Counted from the first letter of the stretch, positions 40,401-49,316 are shown. The stretch: DNA of 64,000 nt from Symbiodinium natans (GCA_905221605.1 CAJNDS010000147.1:1004222-1068221), one strand, 5' to 3'. A program made the numbers and translations. Notes: generated by a model not told the origin, from the sequence alone.

Positions 40401-42440
40401 TTTGTAATAGAAATTCCCCCAATACTAAATTACGAGCCCGGGCTCGTGATTTAGTATTGGGTGGAAGCCCGGGCTCGTGATTTAGTATTGGGGGGAGGGC
40501 CGGGCTCGTGTTTTAGTATTGGGGGGAGGCCCGGGCTCGTGATTTAGTATTGGGGGGAAGCCCGGGCTCGTGATTTAGTATTGGGGGGAAGCCCGGGCTC
40601 GTGATTTAGTATTGGGGGGAAGCCCGGGCTCGTAATTTAGCATTGGGGGAATTTCTATTTCAAAGATTTCAAAGATTTCAAAGATTTCAAAGATTTCAAA
40701 GGTTGCAAAAGGCGGGGAAACTCCCGGGAATTTCCCCCGCCTTTTGCAACCTTTGAAATCTTTGAAATAGAAATTCACCCAATGCTAAATTACGAGCCCG
40801 GGCTCGTGATCTAGTATTGGGGGGAAGCCCGGGCTCGTGATTTAGTATTGGGGGGAAGGGCCGGGTTCGTGATTTAGTATTGGGGGGAAGCGCGGGCTCG
40901 TGATTTAGTATTGGGGGGAGGGCCGGGCTCATGATTTAATATTGGGGAGGCCCGGGGGGAATTTCTATTTCAAAGATTTCAATCATTTCAAAGATTTCAA
41001 AGGTTGCAAAAGGCGGGGGAAACTCCCGGGAAGTTTCCCAAACCTTTTGCAACCTTTGAAATCTTTGAAATCTTTGAAATAGAAATTCCCCCAATACTAA
41101 ATTACGAGCCCGGGCTCGTGATTTAGTATTGGGGGGAAGCCCGGGCTCGTCATTTAGTATTGGGGGGAGGGCCGGGCTCGTGATTTAGTATTGGGGAGAG
41201 GCCCGGGCTCGTGATTTAGTATTGGGGGGAGGGCCGGGCTCGTGATTTAGTATTAGGGGTGAAGCCCGGGCTCGTGATTTAGTATTGGGGGGAAGCCCGG
41301 GCTCGTGATTTAGTATTGGGGGGAAGCCCGGGCTCGTGGTTTAGTATTGGGGAAGCGAGGCGGGAATTTCTATTTCAAAGATTTCAAAGATTTCAAAGAC
41401 TTCAAAGGTTGCAAAAGGTTTGGGAAACTTCCCGGGAGTTTCCCCCGCCTTTTGCAACCTTTGAAATCTTTGAAATAGAAATTCCCCCAATACTAAATTA
41501 CGAGCCCGGGCTCGTGATTTAGTATTGGGGGGAGGCCCGGGCTCGTGATTTAGTATTTGGGGGAGGGCCGGGCTCGTGATTTAGTATTGGGGGGAGGCCC
41601 GGGCTCGTGATTTAGTATTGGGGGGAGGGCCGGGCTCGTGATTTAGTATTAGGGGTGAAGCCCGGGCTCGTGATTTCGTATTGGGGGGAAGCCCGGGCTC
41701 GTGATTTAGTATTGGGGGGAAGCCCGGGCTCGTGGTTTAGTATTGGGGAAGCCCGGGGAGAATTTCTATTTCAAAGATTTCAAAGATTTCAAAGGTTGCA
41801 AAAGGTTTGGGAAACTTCCCGGTTGCAACCTTTGAAATCTTTGAAATCTTTGAAATATCTGAAATAGAAATTCCACCAATACTAAATTACGAGCCCGGGC
41901 TCGTGATTTAGTATTGGGGGGAAGCCCGGGCTCGTGATTTAGTATTGGGGGGAGGGCCGGGCTCGTGATTTAGTATTGGGGAGAGGCCCGGGCTCGTGAT
42001 TTAGTATTGGGGGGAGGGCCGGGCTCGTGATTTAGTATTAGGGGTGAAGTTCGGGCTCGTGATTTAGTATTGGGGGGAAGCCCGGGCTCGTGATTTAGTA
42101 TTGGGGGAAGCCCGGGCTCGTGGTTTAGTGTTGGGGAAGCCCGGCGGGAATTTCTATTTCAAAGATTTCAAAGATTTCAAAGGTTGCAAAAGGTTTGGGA
42201 AACTTCCCGGGAGTTTCCCCCGCCTTTTGCAACCTTTGAAATCTTTGAAATAGAAATTCCCCCAATACTAAATTACGAGCCCGGGCTCGTGATTTAGTAT
42301 TGGGGGGAAGCCCGGGCTCGTGATTTAGTATTGGGGGGAAGCGCGGGCTCGTGATTTAGTATTGGGGGGAGGGCCGGGCTCGTGATTTAGTATTGGGGGG
42401 AGGCCCGGGCTCGTGATTCAGTATTGGGGGGAAGCCCGGG
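37450..42440. repeat. 31 bp satellite studded with thirteen large hairpins
   Basis: Main unit GGGCTCGTGATTTAGTATTG GGGGGAAGCCC, more than 100 copies. At intervals of about 280-460 bp it is interrupted by a palindrome: TTTCTATTTCAAAGATTTCA, GGTTGCAAAAGG, a central AAACTCCCGGGAAGTTT core, then the mirror sequence CCTTTTGCAACCTTTGAAAT. Satellite units change strand at each palindrome, so arms continue into the satellite. Hairpins centre near 37880, 38230, 38530, 38815, 39105, 39550, 39955, 40350, 40720, 41030, 41430, 41820 and 42205. The Phe/Gln and Ile/Phe/Glu ORFs derive from it. Confidence 0.95.
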
Positions 42441-42580
42441 CTAGGCCCCCAATACTAAACAAAGAGGCTACCTCACATTATACCTAAAGGTCCTTCGTAC
42501 ATAACCCCTATATGACGACTATATTTTGAAATATTTTTGAGGGATTCCCCCTGTGGGCATCCAACTGGCTTGCCTTAAAC

Positions 42581-42712
42581 GCCGATCTCCTTCTGCAGCT
42601 CCACGCATGGGCGCTCGGCGTCTTCGCGTCGAGCTCGTTCCGCCCGCAGCTGCTCAATCAGTGCTCAATCAGAGACTGCTCCTCAGACTTCGTGCGTTGA
42701 CAGTTGTCCTGG
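42581..42712 (-). pseudogene. Coiled-coil exon with an 11 bp duplication
   Basis: On the minus strand, after a CCTGCAG acceptor, one frame carries KSEEQSLIE; after an 11 bp tandem duplication (TGCTCAATCAG at 42651-42661 and 42662-42672) the continuation QLRAERARREDAERPCVELQ KEIG is one frame off, then a GTTTAAG donor. The heptad-like Glu/Arg/Leu pattern is coiled-coil. As it stands the frame stops inside the duplication, so this is a broken exon, or a repeat-length variant or assembly error. On the plus strand a 78-residue ORF is open but less convincing. Confidence 0.45.
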
Positions 42713-42799
42713 CTGCAGGTCAAGGAGCTGGGAACTTCCTGCATGGTGAGAGAGACATCTTGGTCATGCTAGCCGAAGGCATGGAATAGGCCGTCTCTC

Positions 42800-43375
42800 T
42801 ACCCCCGGGCAGCCCTTCAATGATGAAACGACGGCACAACGACCCCCTCACCCAAACAATCTCAAGCTCAGCTCAACAGGCCTCGAACGGCGCTGAGAAC
42901 CAACAAGGTGTGACAGCTGCGACGCAGTTTGGAAAGACGTTGACTGGCCACAAAGCCCTTAGCGTGCTGCACCAAAAAAAACAACTGCATGCTGGAGACT
43001 GCGCGGCCATGCTCTTGGGAACAACATGAAGTCCTGACATTCGGCTTCGCTGGCACATGATGCCTCAACGTGAAAAAAGAGCTCCAACAGTCAACACCCA
43101 GGTACCCAGCACTGTTGCCCTGTGAGCGCTTGCTGGCTTGACTACTGCGATGCGGACCACACCTGGTCATGGTTCTTGTTTTTGTTATTTATATTGCAGT
43201 AGCTTAACTTAAATTCCTGAACAATAACCCAGAAGACGGGACAAGGACTGTGCAGCCCAGGACAGGTTGCAGTCGCGGCTTGGATAGTCAGGAACAGACA
43301 CGATAGGTGTGAAAGTGTGTTTAATGATGTGTTGTTCTCAGACAGGGGCCTCCCCAACAAGGGCCTAGGCTCAGG
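42800..43375. other. Unique sequence after the satellite, no gene called
   Basis: Overlapping ORFs of 60-100 residues on both strands (for example minus 42868-43170) with no recognisable domain. The region lacks telomere repeats. It could be an old insertion boundary. Confidence 0.4.
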
Positions 43376-43378
43376 TAA

Positions 43379-43625
43379 ATAAGGGCCTCTACGGGCCCTG
43401 ACGTGCCGAAGGCCCGAAAGGGCCGAGGCTACCCCGAACCCCAGCTTAAGCCCTAGCCCTGCAACTTCAAAAATTGCAATACTCGTTGGTGAAAAAAATC
43501 AAAGGGTTGCCCTGATCCTAACAAGGGCCTCTACGGGCCCTGACACACCGAAGGCCCGAAAAGGGCTGAGGCTACCCCCAACCCCAGCTTAAAGCCTAAC
43601 ACCGCAACTTTAAAAACATAAAAGC
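43379..43625 (+). repeat. Tandem duplication of about 140 bp
   Basis: AAGGGCCTCTACGGGCCCTG at 43382 and 43522, each followed by CCGAAGGCCCGAAA and CCCCAGCTTAA. Each unit contains small inverted repeats (GGGCC...GGCCC). Confidence 0.85.
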
Positions 43626-43738
43626 AAGCATCGGTGCACAAGGAGAAAGCCAATAAACCCTAAACCCCAATAGAGTATAGTTTGGGTGGCCGGGGTGGGT
43701 TGACAGGCAACGCGAGTCGTGCGGCCCGGGGTGTTTCA

Positions 43739-43992
43739 ACCCTAAACCCTAAACCCTAAACCCTAAACCCTAAACCCTAAACCCTAAACCCTAAACCCTA
43801 AACTCGCCTCTCCAAAGACCAAAGAAACACAAAAGCAAACAGCAACACCAGCTTCTTACTTTGAGACAGTGTGCCACCTCAGCTCTTTTGAGTTTAGGTT
43901 TTTTGGTCTGGGGTTTAGGGTTTAGGGTTTAGGGTTTAGGGTTTAGGGTTTAGGGTTTAGGGTTTAGGGTTTAGGGTTTAGGGTTTAGGGTT
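43739..43992. repeat. CCCTAAA array, spacer, TTTAGGG array
   Basis: Nine CCCTAAA units to 43803, then about 105 nt of unique sequence, then eleven TTTAGGG units from 43911. First telomere repeats after the 15 kb satellite block. Confidence 0.94.
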
Positions 43993-44000
43993 CCAGGGAC

Positions 44001-44514
44001 AAGGTGGGCAGTGAACTCCGGACCAGTACAGGGCTTCCTTGAGATGTGTGGAGTTAGGGTTTACGGTTTGAAGGTGTTTTGGGTTATGGGTTCTCCCTGA
44101 ACCCTAAACCTTAAGACCCTTAAACCTTTGGGATCTAAGGATTTTGGGTTCAAGGGTTTCATAACCCTAGGAAGCTCCGATATAACCCCTATACAGTCCC
44201 AATGCAGCCCCGATACCCTCTAAAATCCCTAAACCCCTAAGGTCACCTTATACGGCCCCTCCTTTACCCCAAGTAGACTCTGACATGCGAAGCACAGGTC
44301 GCCTCCCACAGAAGCCTCCCGAAACCCTAAAACCCTTTTAAACCCCTACAACCGCAAAGGCCTCAAATCCCTATTAGGGTTTGGGGTTTAGGGCTTGGGG
44401 TTTAGGGTTTAAGGGAGCCTAAAAGCCTAAACCCTAGACCCCAAGGCGCCGGGCTGGTGAACTGCAAGCAACTGGGTGCTTACCTGAGCTACAAGTTTAA
44501 ACTCCTCAAGCGCC
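44001..44514 (-). CDS. Thioredoxin-like protein, two exons
   Basis: Exon 44514-44484 is 31 nt with acceptor TTTCAG and donor GTAAGC and ends in frame with ALEEFKLVAQ. Exon 44037-44001 (acceptor CTCAAG, donor GTCCCTGG) starts in phase and gives EALYWSGVHCPP, with the next codon split as T/GY, most likely Cys. YWSGVHCPPC matches the layout of nucleoredoxin and tryparedoxin active sites, where an aromatic strand leads into WCPPC; here His replaces the Trp. The cysteine pair would be the redox centre. No further exons found downstream in the TTTAGGG array. The plus strand of the first exon also carries an open frame. Confidence 0.48.
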
Positions 44515-44986
44515 CTGAAATTTCAGCTCATTGTGGTCTAAGCCGAGATGCAAGAGTAACCGAGTAACCTAGGAAGAGTAAAAAAAGTGGTCCCCCGTGT
44601 GTGGTTTAAAGGCTAAGGGCTTGTCAGTGAACGTGGACACAAACACTATAAAAAAGGGAATACGGGCCTACTCTGGGTCCTTCTAAGCCTTTTCCTTGTT
44701 CCCCATCAAACCTCTTTGAGGAGCTTAGACGGCAGAACCCCAACCACCCTTTAGAGAGTCAGCGTTGTTTCTGAAATCCGACATTTTAGTAGACCTTGGC
44801 AGGCTTACCGTATTCTGCACAGCGAAACATGATGTTTAGACAACGTGTTGCAGACAAAAGGCTGCGCTATGTCCGAGCCTCCAGTACACACACAAAGGCG
44901 GGCGGCGAGGGTCGGTGTCAGCTCACAGCATAGAGACGTCATGGCAGCATTTGGCACAGGGCCTAGGCTGCTGAAGGAGTCTAAAT

Positions 44987-45313
44987 TTAAAAAGACCGAA
45001 CCGGTACACTGAGGAGGCCAAGCCGAATTCGGAGCCACGATGCTTGCTGGGAAACAGTGGCATGCGCCCTCCACAATATCTCCCGGATCTCATTGCCCCA
45101 TCTGCTGGCATTGGATTTGGTGATGCCCCGGTTCTGCACTAACCTGCGAAACCGAAACTCGGGAGCTACACTGTGGAGAGAAACCGCGTCTTGCTGAAGC
45201 TTTTCCGAGTTGCAGCTGTCCGCTCGCTGGGCCCTCTGTCCGAGCATAGGCAGCTGGAAGCTGAAACAACGCTGAAGGTCATAGGTGTGGTGCCAAAGAG
45301 TCTTTGACACCAT
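44987..45313 (-). CDS. ORF of 108 residues, unrecognised
   Basis: Starts MVSKTLWHHTYDLQRCFSFQ and ends LGLLSVPVRSF with a TAA. Mixed residues, a Trp-rich second half (EIREILWRAHATVSQQASWL), and no telomere units inside. Two other ORFs overlap it in other frames (44805-45074, 44923-45111), which lowers confidence that this frame is used. Confidence 0.33.
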   Translation of the reverse strand: MVSKTLWHHTYDLQRCFSFQLPMLGQRAQRADSCNSEKLQQDAVSLHSVAPEFRFRRLVQNRGITKSNASRWGNEIREILWRAHATVSQQASWLRIRLGLLSVPVRSF

Positions 45314-45319
45314 ACGTGT

Positions 45320-45900
45320 GAAGGTAAACCCTTGACCCTGACCCCTGAACCCTAAGCCCTAATTAAACTAGATGACTCCATCTCTTGGGGGTTCGTTTAC
45401 AAATTTGGAGATGTCCCTAAACCCCGCACCCTAAACCCACATGTAGGGGACTGAGAACCTCTTCTCAGGAGCGCGTGACCCGTACCTGACGGAGTTTTGG
45501 TAGAGAATGGAGTTGGGGTGCCTTCTATGACCCTACATTCGCTTTGAAGGGAACACATAGGCCACCTAATTCCAAAATCTCCTACTAAGAACCTGTAAGA
45601 TACATGCAGGCATTTCTCAAAATAGGGGTCCCACCTATATATATCAAATCGCATATAATCCCCTTTCTAAGGAACACAACAACAGGTACACCGGTTCACT
45701 ACTTACTAGCTTTCTCCCCCCTAAACCCTAAACCCTAAACCCTGAACCAATAGGAGATCCGAAATCCTTTGAGAGGAAATGAGGCTCGCGCTGCATCTTC
45801 CACCAACGCCACGAACCTGGGGTTAAGGGTTTAGGGTTTAGATTTGCCTGCCCAGTGCCTACATTGTTTAGGGTCGAGAGCTCAGGGGTGAACCCTAAAG
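45320..45900. other. No gene recognised
   Basis: Unique sequence with sparse degenerate telomere units and an 85-residue minus ORF (45397-45654) without domain features. Confidence 0.4.
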
Positions 45901-45959
45901 CCTAACCCTTGATCCTCTGGAACAGGGGCAGTCCTACCGGCGTTCGACGCAAAATTCCA

Positions 45960-46058
45960 ACCCCACTCCCCCCCGCCCCCCGCCCCCCCCCCCCCCCCGG
46001 CCCCCGCCCCCCCCCCGCCCGCCCGCGCCCCCCCCCCCCCCCCCCCCGCCCCCCCGCA
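45960..46058 (+). repeat. C-rich tract with G interruptions
   Basis: Runs of C split by single G. It ends CCCCCGCAG, which could act as a polypyrimidine tract and acceptor for the plus-strand island that follows. Confidence 0.93.
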
Positions 46059-46158
46059 GAGCCCGAAACCTTGCCTGCTGACGTAGGGCGTATTTTCTTA
46101 GTTCCGGCCTCAGGGTTTAGGGCCCAACTCCTTTGTTGTGTGTTTTGGGCTTTTGTAG

Positions 46159-46233
46159 CTTCCGCATTCGAGCCGTGCGATGTCAAGGAACTCCGAGCAC
46201 GCCAAAACACAAAGCAAGTGTGGAAGCCTCCAG
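46159..46233 (+). CDS. 75 nt internal exon candidate
   Basis: A TTTTGTAG acceptor after a T-rich stretch and a CAG/GTACGC donor make this one of the better plus-strand exons. All three frames are open: SAFEPCDVKELRARQNTKQV is the most protein-like, while the phase-0 frame reads LPHSSRAMSRNSEHAKTQSK CGSLQ. An island just upstream (46060-46081, PETLPAD then GTAGGG) would feed the phase-0 frame. Unrecognised. Confidence 0.48.
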
Positions 46234-46261
46234 GTACGCTGGAGCCAATCAAGCTAAACCC

Positions 46262-46345
46262 TAAGGGTTTAGGGTTTAGGGTTTAGGGTTAAGGGTTTAG
46301 GGTTTAGGGTTTAGGGTTAGGGGTTTAGCGTTTAGGGTTTAGGGC
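46262..46345 (+). repeat. TTTAGGG array with inverted junction
   Basis: Starts CTAAACCCTAAGGGTTTAGG, a direct head-to-head junction of opposite telomere units with no spacer. Confidence 0.9.
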
Positions 46346-46522
46346 TAACCCTTGGGGGTTCAGGGTTTGGGGTTTGATTAGGGCTTAGGGTTTAGCAGTC
46401 TCAAGGGTTCACTTGAAGGTTCATGACAAATTGTAGGCCGGTAGCTATACTGATGACCTTAAAGTAAAGTACAGACAACCCTACTTACAACTGCCCAGAA
46501 TCGAGCCCGGAACCCTCGAGCC

Positions 46523-46582
46523 TAAAACGCCCTAAACCCTAAACCCTAAACCCTAAACCCTAAACCCTAAACCCTGAACCCT
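46523..46582 (-). repeat. Interstitial CCCTAAA array
   Basis: Eight units. 46660-47100 to its right is degenerate TTTAGGG units and unique sequence with no supported exon. Confidence 0.92.
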
Positions 46583-46628
46583 CCTAACCCCTGAATGCTA
46601 AGAGAGGCCCTCAAGGGCCGGGCCTTAC

Positions 46629-46658
46629 GTTGTAGCGGTGGCTGCTGCTCAGCTGAAC
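46629..46658 (-). CDS. 30 nt micro-exon candidate
   Basis: CCGCCGCAG acceptor and GTAAGG donor enclose VQLSSSHRYN. Strong splice signals, but too short to judge coding from composition. Confidence 0.35.
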
Positions 46659-47137
46659 CTGCGGCGGCCAGGCTTTAGGGTCTAGGGTTTGGGGTTTAGG
46701 GTTTAGGTTTTAGGGTTTAGGGTTTGGGGTTTAGGGTTTAAGGTTCAGGGCTTAGGGTTGAGGGTTTACAGGTTTCACCGGACATGTTCCACTGGAGGTT
46801 TACGGCTTGGGGCCTAGGGCTTAGGGTTCAAGCAGGGACTTAGGAAGTAGGTGCAGAGTAGAGTTTGAAGTGCCCTGAAAAGGGACACTTGTTTGCGACT
46901 GTCCGACTTATGTCACCCACTCATGGATACCAGGCCTCCTGGCCATCTTTAGGGTTTAGGGTTTAGGGTTAGGGTTAAGGGTTTCTTGGCTTGGCTGACT
47001 TCTGAACCCCTCCAAAAAGTTTAACTTTTAGGCTCCTTGTGGTAGTTTCTACAAACACCCCAAAGGTTAAAGTCCTAAGAGCCAGCTAGAAGAAAGCCAA
47101 GTTTAGGGTTTAGGGTTTAGGGTTTAGGGTTTAGGGT

Positions 47138-47239
47138 TTAACCAAAAAAGTCGAGTCCGTGCAGTCTGTGCAGACTCGAGACCAATCTGGCCTTCGCCTC
47201 CCATCGCACCGGCTCACCCCGTTGCACAGCAGCTGTCGC
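47138..47239 (-). CDS. Candidate terminal exon, helical protein
   Basis: Acceptor GCGCGCCAG, then 33 residues: ATAAVQRGEPVRWEAKARLV then SSLHRLHGLDFFG and a TAA at the edge of a TTTAGGG array (47101-47141). The residue pattern suggests an amphipathic helix. An internal palindrome GCAGTCTGTGCAGACTCGAG overlaps the coding DNA. Family unknown. Confidence 0.5.
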   Translation of the reverse strand, partial: ATAAVQRGEPVRWEAKARLVSSLHRLHGLDFFG

Positions 47240-47388
47240 CTGGCGCGCGAAACCCCAAGCCCTAAACCCTAAACCCCAAGCCCTAAATCCCAAACCCCAA
47301 ACCCGAAACCCTGCGTACTTCTAAGACCCACTAAAAGCCCTGTAAGGTTCTGAAGTTTAAGGGCTCAGGGTTGAGAAAGGTTTGTTTA

Positions 47389-47488
47389 CCAGGATGGCCC
47401 TTACAATCCTCTGAAACATGTGTTTTGAAATATGATCCCCTTAAACCCTACAAGGGAAATTATAAAATGTCCCCAAGGGCCTACTAGT
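47389..47488 (+). repeat. Dispersed repeat, family I, copy 1 (uninterrupted)
   Basis: CCAGGATGGCCCTTACAATC ... GAAATATGATCCCCTTAAAC ... AAATGTCCCCAAGGGCCTAC. Related copies are at 49317-49497 (interrupted by telomere repeats) and 58631-58706. Confidence 0.75.
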
Positions 47489-47567
47489 TTAGTGTTTATT
47501 CGATTGTTTATCTATTGTTTGGCTTTTACTTGATTCCTACATAGGGGTTCAGAGGCTTAAGACATGT

Positions 47568-47653
47568 AGTTTAGGGTTTAGGGTTTAGGGTTTAGGGTTT
47601 AGGGTTTAGGGTTTAGGGTTTAGGGTTTAGGGTTTAGGGTTTAGGGTTTAGGG
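47568..47653 (+). repeat. Interstitial TTTAGGG array
   Basis: Twelve perfect units. Confidence 0.96.
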
Positions 47654-47796
47654 GTAGCATTTGTTTTGGCTTCTTCGGGTTTGGGCTTTCATGCTCAGAG
47701 AGGTCGGGGGTTGAATGTTGAAGTTTAGGGCCTGGAGTCTCTGCTGTGGGTCCAGGGCTTAGGGCTCTACCGCGGTTCCCTGTCCTTTTGCCTGAG

Positions 47797-48092
47797 GTTT
47801 AGGGTTTAGGGTTTAGGGTTTAGGGTTTAGGGTTTAGGGTTTAGGGTTTAGGGTTTAGGGTTTAGGGTTTAGGGGCCTTCCTTTTTTTTGTCGCTCTGGG
47901 TGCGCCCTTCTGAGCTGCACGAGTGCGGGCCGCCGTCGCCGCTCCTCGATGGGCTGGACGGAGGGGCCTGGTTGGTTTTGCAGAACCCCTGTGGTCGGGT
48001 TTAGGGTTTAGGGTTTAGGGTTTAGGGTTTAGGGTTTAGGGTTTAGGGTTTAGGGTTTAGGGTTTAGGGTTTAGGGTTTAGGGTTTAGGGTT
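47797..48092 (+). repeat. Two TTTAGGG arrays around one exon
   Basis: 47797-47875 and 47999-48092, both in the same polarity, enclose the exon at 47869-47988. 48100-48560 beyond has only an 81-residue hydrophobic minus ORF (48214-48459) of uncertain meaning. Confidence 0.95.
47869..47988 (-). CDS. Candidate terminal exon, Ser/Gly/Lys-rich protein
   Basis: After a CCACAG acceptor the minus frame reads GFCKTNQAPPSSPSRSGDGG then PHSCSSEGRTQSDKKKEGP and stops at a TAA made by the first CCCTAAA unit. The composition is of a disordered tail. If the stop is an artefact of the array boundary, the exon could splice onward. Confidence 0.52.
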   Translation of the reverse strand, partial: GFCKTNQAPPSSPSRSGDGGPHSCSSEGRTQSDKKKEGP

Positions 48093-48558
48093 TGTAACTC
48101 CTACACCTGGAGGCCCAACCCTTTGAAACCCCTAAACTCTAATATCCATGCCCACTCCTAACATCTTTCATGTCCGGAGCATCTATTGCTAGGAATCGGG
48201 GGGTGTGAGCAGGTTACGTGACAGGTTTGAGGAGGGGAAGAGTCCCCCTACTTTGGAGTAGACCCTGGAAAAAAGTATATACTTTTAACATGTAAGCAGC
48301 TGTAATAGGAACCCAGAACCCCAAAAAAGTACTAAAGTGTAGTACTCCAAAACCCAGGAGTCCTGCATGTGTTGAAACAGCAAGCATGGCTGTTGCATGC
48401 CCAGCATCCTGAGCATGTCTTGCGCATGTTTGCGAAAAAGGCCGCGTAAGGTGCTGCACGAGGGTTTAGGGTTTTGGGTTTTGGGTTTAGGGATTTGTTT
48501 GCGGGGGACAGAAGGGGAAATGGGGAAAAGTCACCCGACCAGATATGGCATCCACTAC

Positions 48559-48659
48559 TTGGGATGCTCCCCCGTATACTAACAGTCCTTAATAGGGATT
48601 AGAATAGGCGGTACTAGAATCCCTACTAAGGATTGCGTGTTTCAGGGGAGACATCCCAA
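48559..48659. mobile_element. MITE-like element, family A, copy 3
   Basis: TTGGGATGCTCCCCCGTATA ... AACAGTCCTTAATAGGGATT at left; ATCCCTACTAAGGATTG ... GGGGAGACATCCCAA at right. The TTGGGATG/CATCCCAA ends are perfect. Confidence 0.82.
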
Positions 48660-48727
48660 TGTACCCCTAAACCCTAAACCCTAAACCCTAAACCCGCAAA
48701 CCCCAGACCCTAAACCCTAAACCCTAC

Positions 48728-48811
48728 CATTGTCAGGTGAAAGTCCCGGGGCGCCTTTTGAGTGGAAGCTCTGCGAAGACATTGGTGGCGGGGGCCTGGG
48801 GCCGCCGGCGA
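48728..48811 (-). CDS. 84 nt internal exon candidate, Pro/Ser-rich
   Basis: Acceptor GTAG and donor GTAGGGTTTAGGG enclose AGGPRPPPPMSSQSFHSKGA then PGLSPDN, with split codons at both ends. Typical of a disordered linker. Confidence 0.5.
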
Positions 48812-48815
48812 CTAC

Positions 48816-48926
48816 CCCTAAACCCTAAACCATAAACCATAAACCCCAAACCCCAAACCCCAAACCCCAAACCCCAAACCCCAAACCCTAAACCCTAAAC
48901 CCTAAACCCTAAACCCTAAACCTAAC
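48816..48926 (-). repeat. CCCTAAA/CCCCAAA array between two opposite-strand exons
   Basis: Block structure CCCTAAA, CCATAAA, six CCCCAAA, then CCCTAAA. It separates the minus exon at 48728-48811 from the plus exon at 48934. Confidence 0.93.
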
Positions 48927-48933
48927 CCCGCAG

Positions 48934-49061
48934 CACCTCGCCGGCGGCTGCGGCTGGAAGCTTCGCTGTCGCTGGCTCTGCTGACGGCGCTTTTGTCGGC
49001 AGCCCCGTCGGCCGAGGCGGCCTCTCAGCATGGGGCACTCACTGCCTGTCCCTACGTGGAG
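48934..49061 (+). CDS. Exon encoding a signal-peptide-like segment
   Basis: Acceptor CCCCGCAG and donor GTTCCAGG enclose 42 codons. RRRLRLEASLSLALLTALLS followed by AAPSAEAASQ reads as a basic end, a hydrophobic core and an Ala-X-Ala cleavage site, then HGALTACPYVE. Placed after an upstream exon, this would suit the thylakoid-transfer or ER-targeting part of a bipartite presequence. Another frame (TSPAAAAGSFAVAGSADG) is also open, so the call depends on the frame. The donor sits in a GGTTCCA triplication. Confidence 0.48.
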
Positions 49062-49136
49062 GTTCCAGGTTCCAGGTTCCAGGTTTAGGGTTTAGGGTTT
49101 AGGGTTTAGGGTTTAGGGTTTAGGGTTTAGGGTTTA

Positions 49137-49271
49137 GGTACTTATTAATCAATTACAACTGTACTTAAAACCCACTTATAAGCCCCTTAAGTGCCCTAAT
49201 ACGGAAATAAGTACAGAAACTGCTATAAGTACAGTTGTACTTGGTTCATAAGCACCATGAACCTCGCAGTG
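49137..49271. mobile_element. MITE-like element, family E, copy 2, truncated left end
   Basis: GGTACTTATTAATCAATTAC ... TTCATAAGCACCATGAACCTC. The outer CTTGGAGGTTCAT of the left terminus is missing; the element starts where a TTTAGGG array (49083-49136) ends. Confidence 0.72.
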
Positions 49272-49316
49272 ATTGACCCAGAGGTGTCCCAATCTATGGG
49301 CCACATGGCTTGAATG

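Noticed and set aside
36905-42004. Repeated ORFs with Phe-Gln-Arg and Glu-Ile-Phe motifs
   Set aside because: Products of the palindromic arms; the same peptide appears on both strands because the DNA is inverted.
44805-45111. Two further minus ORFs overlapping the 108-residue ORF
   Set aside because: They share the same DNA in other frames and have no splice or domain evidence; at most one of the three can be real.
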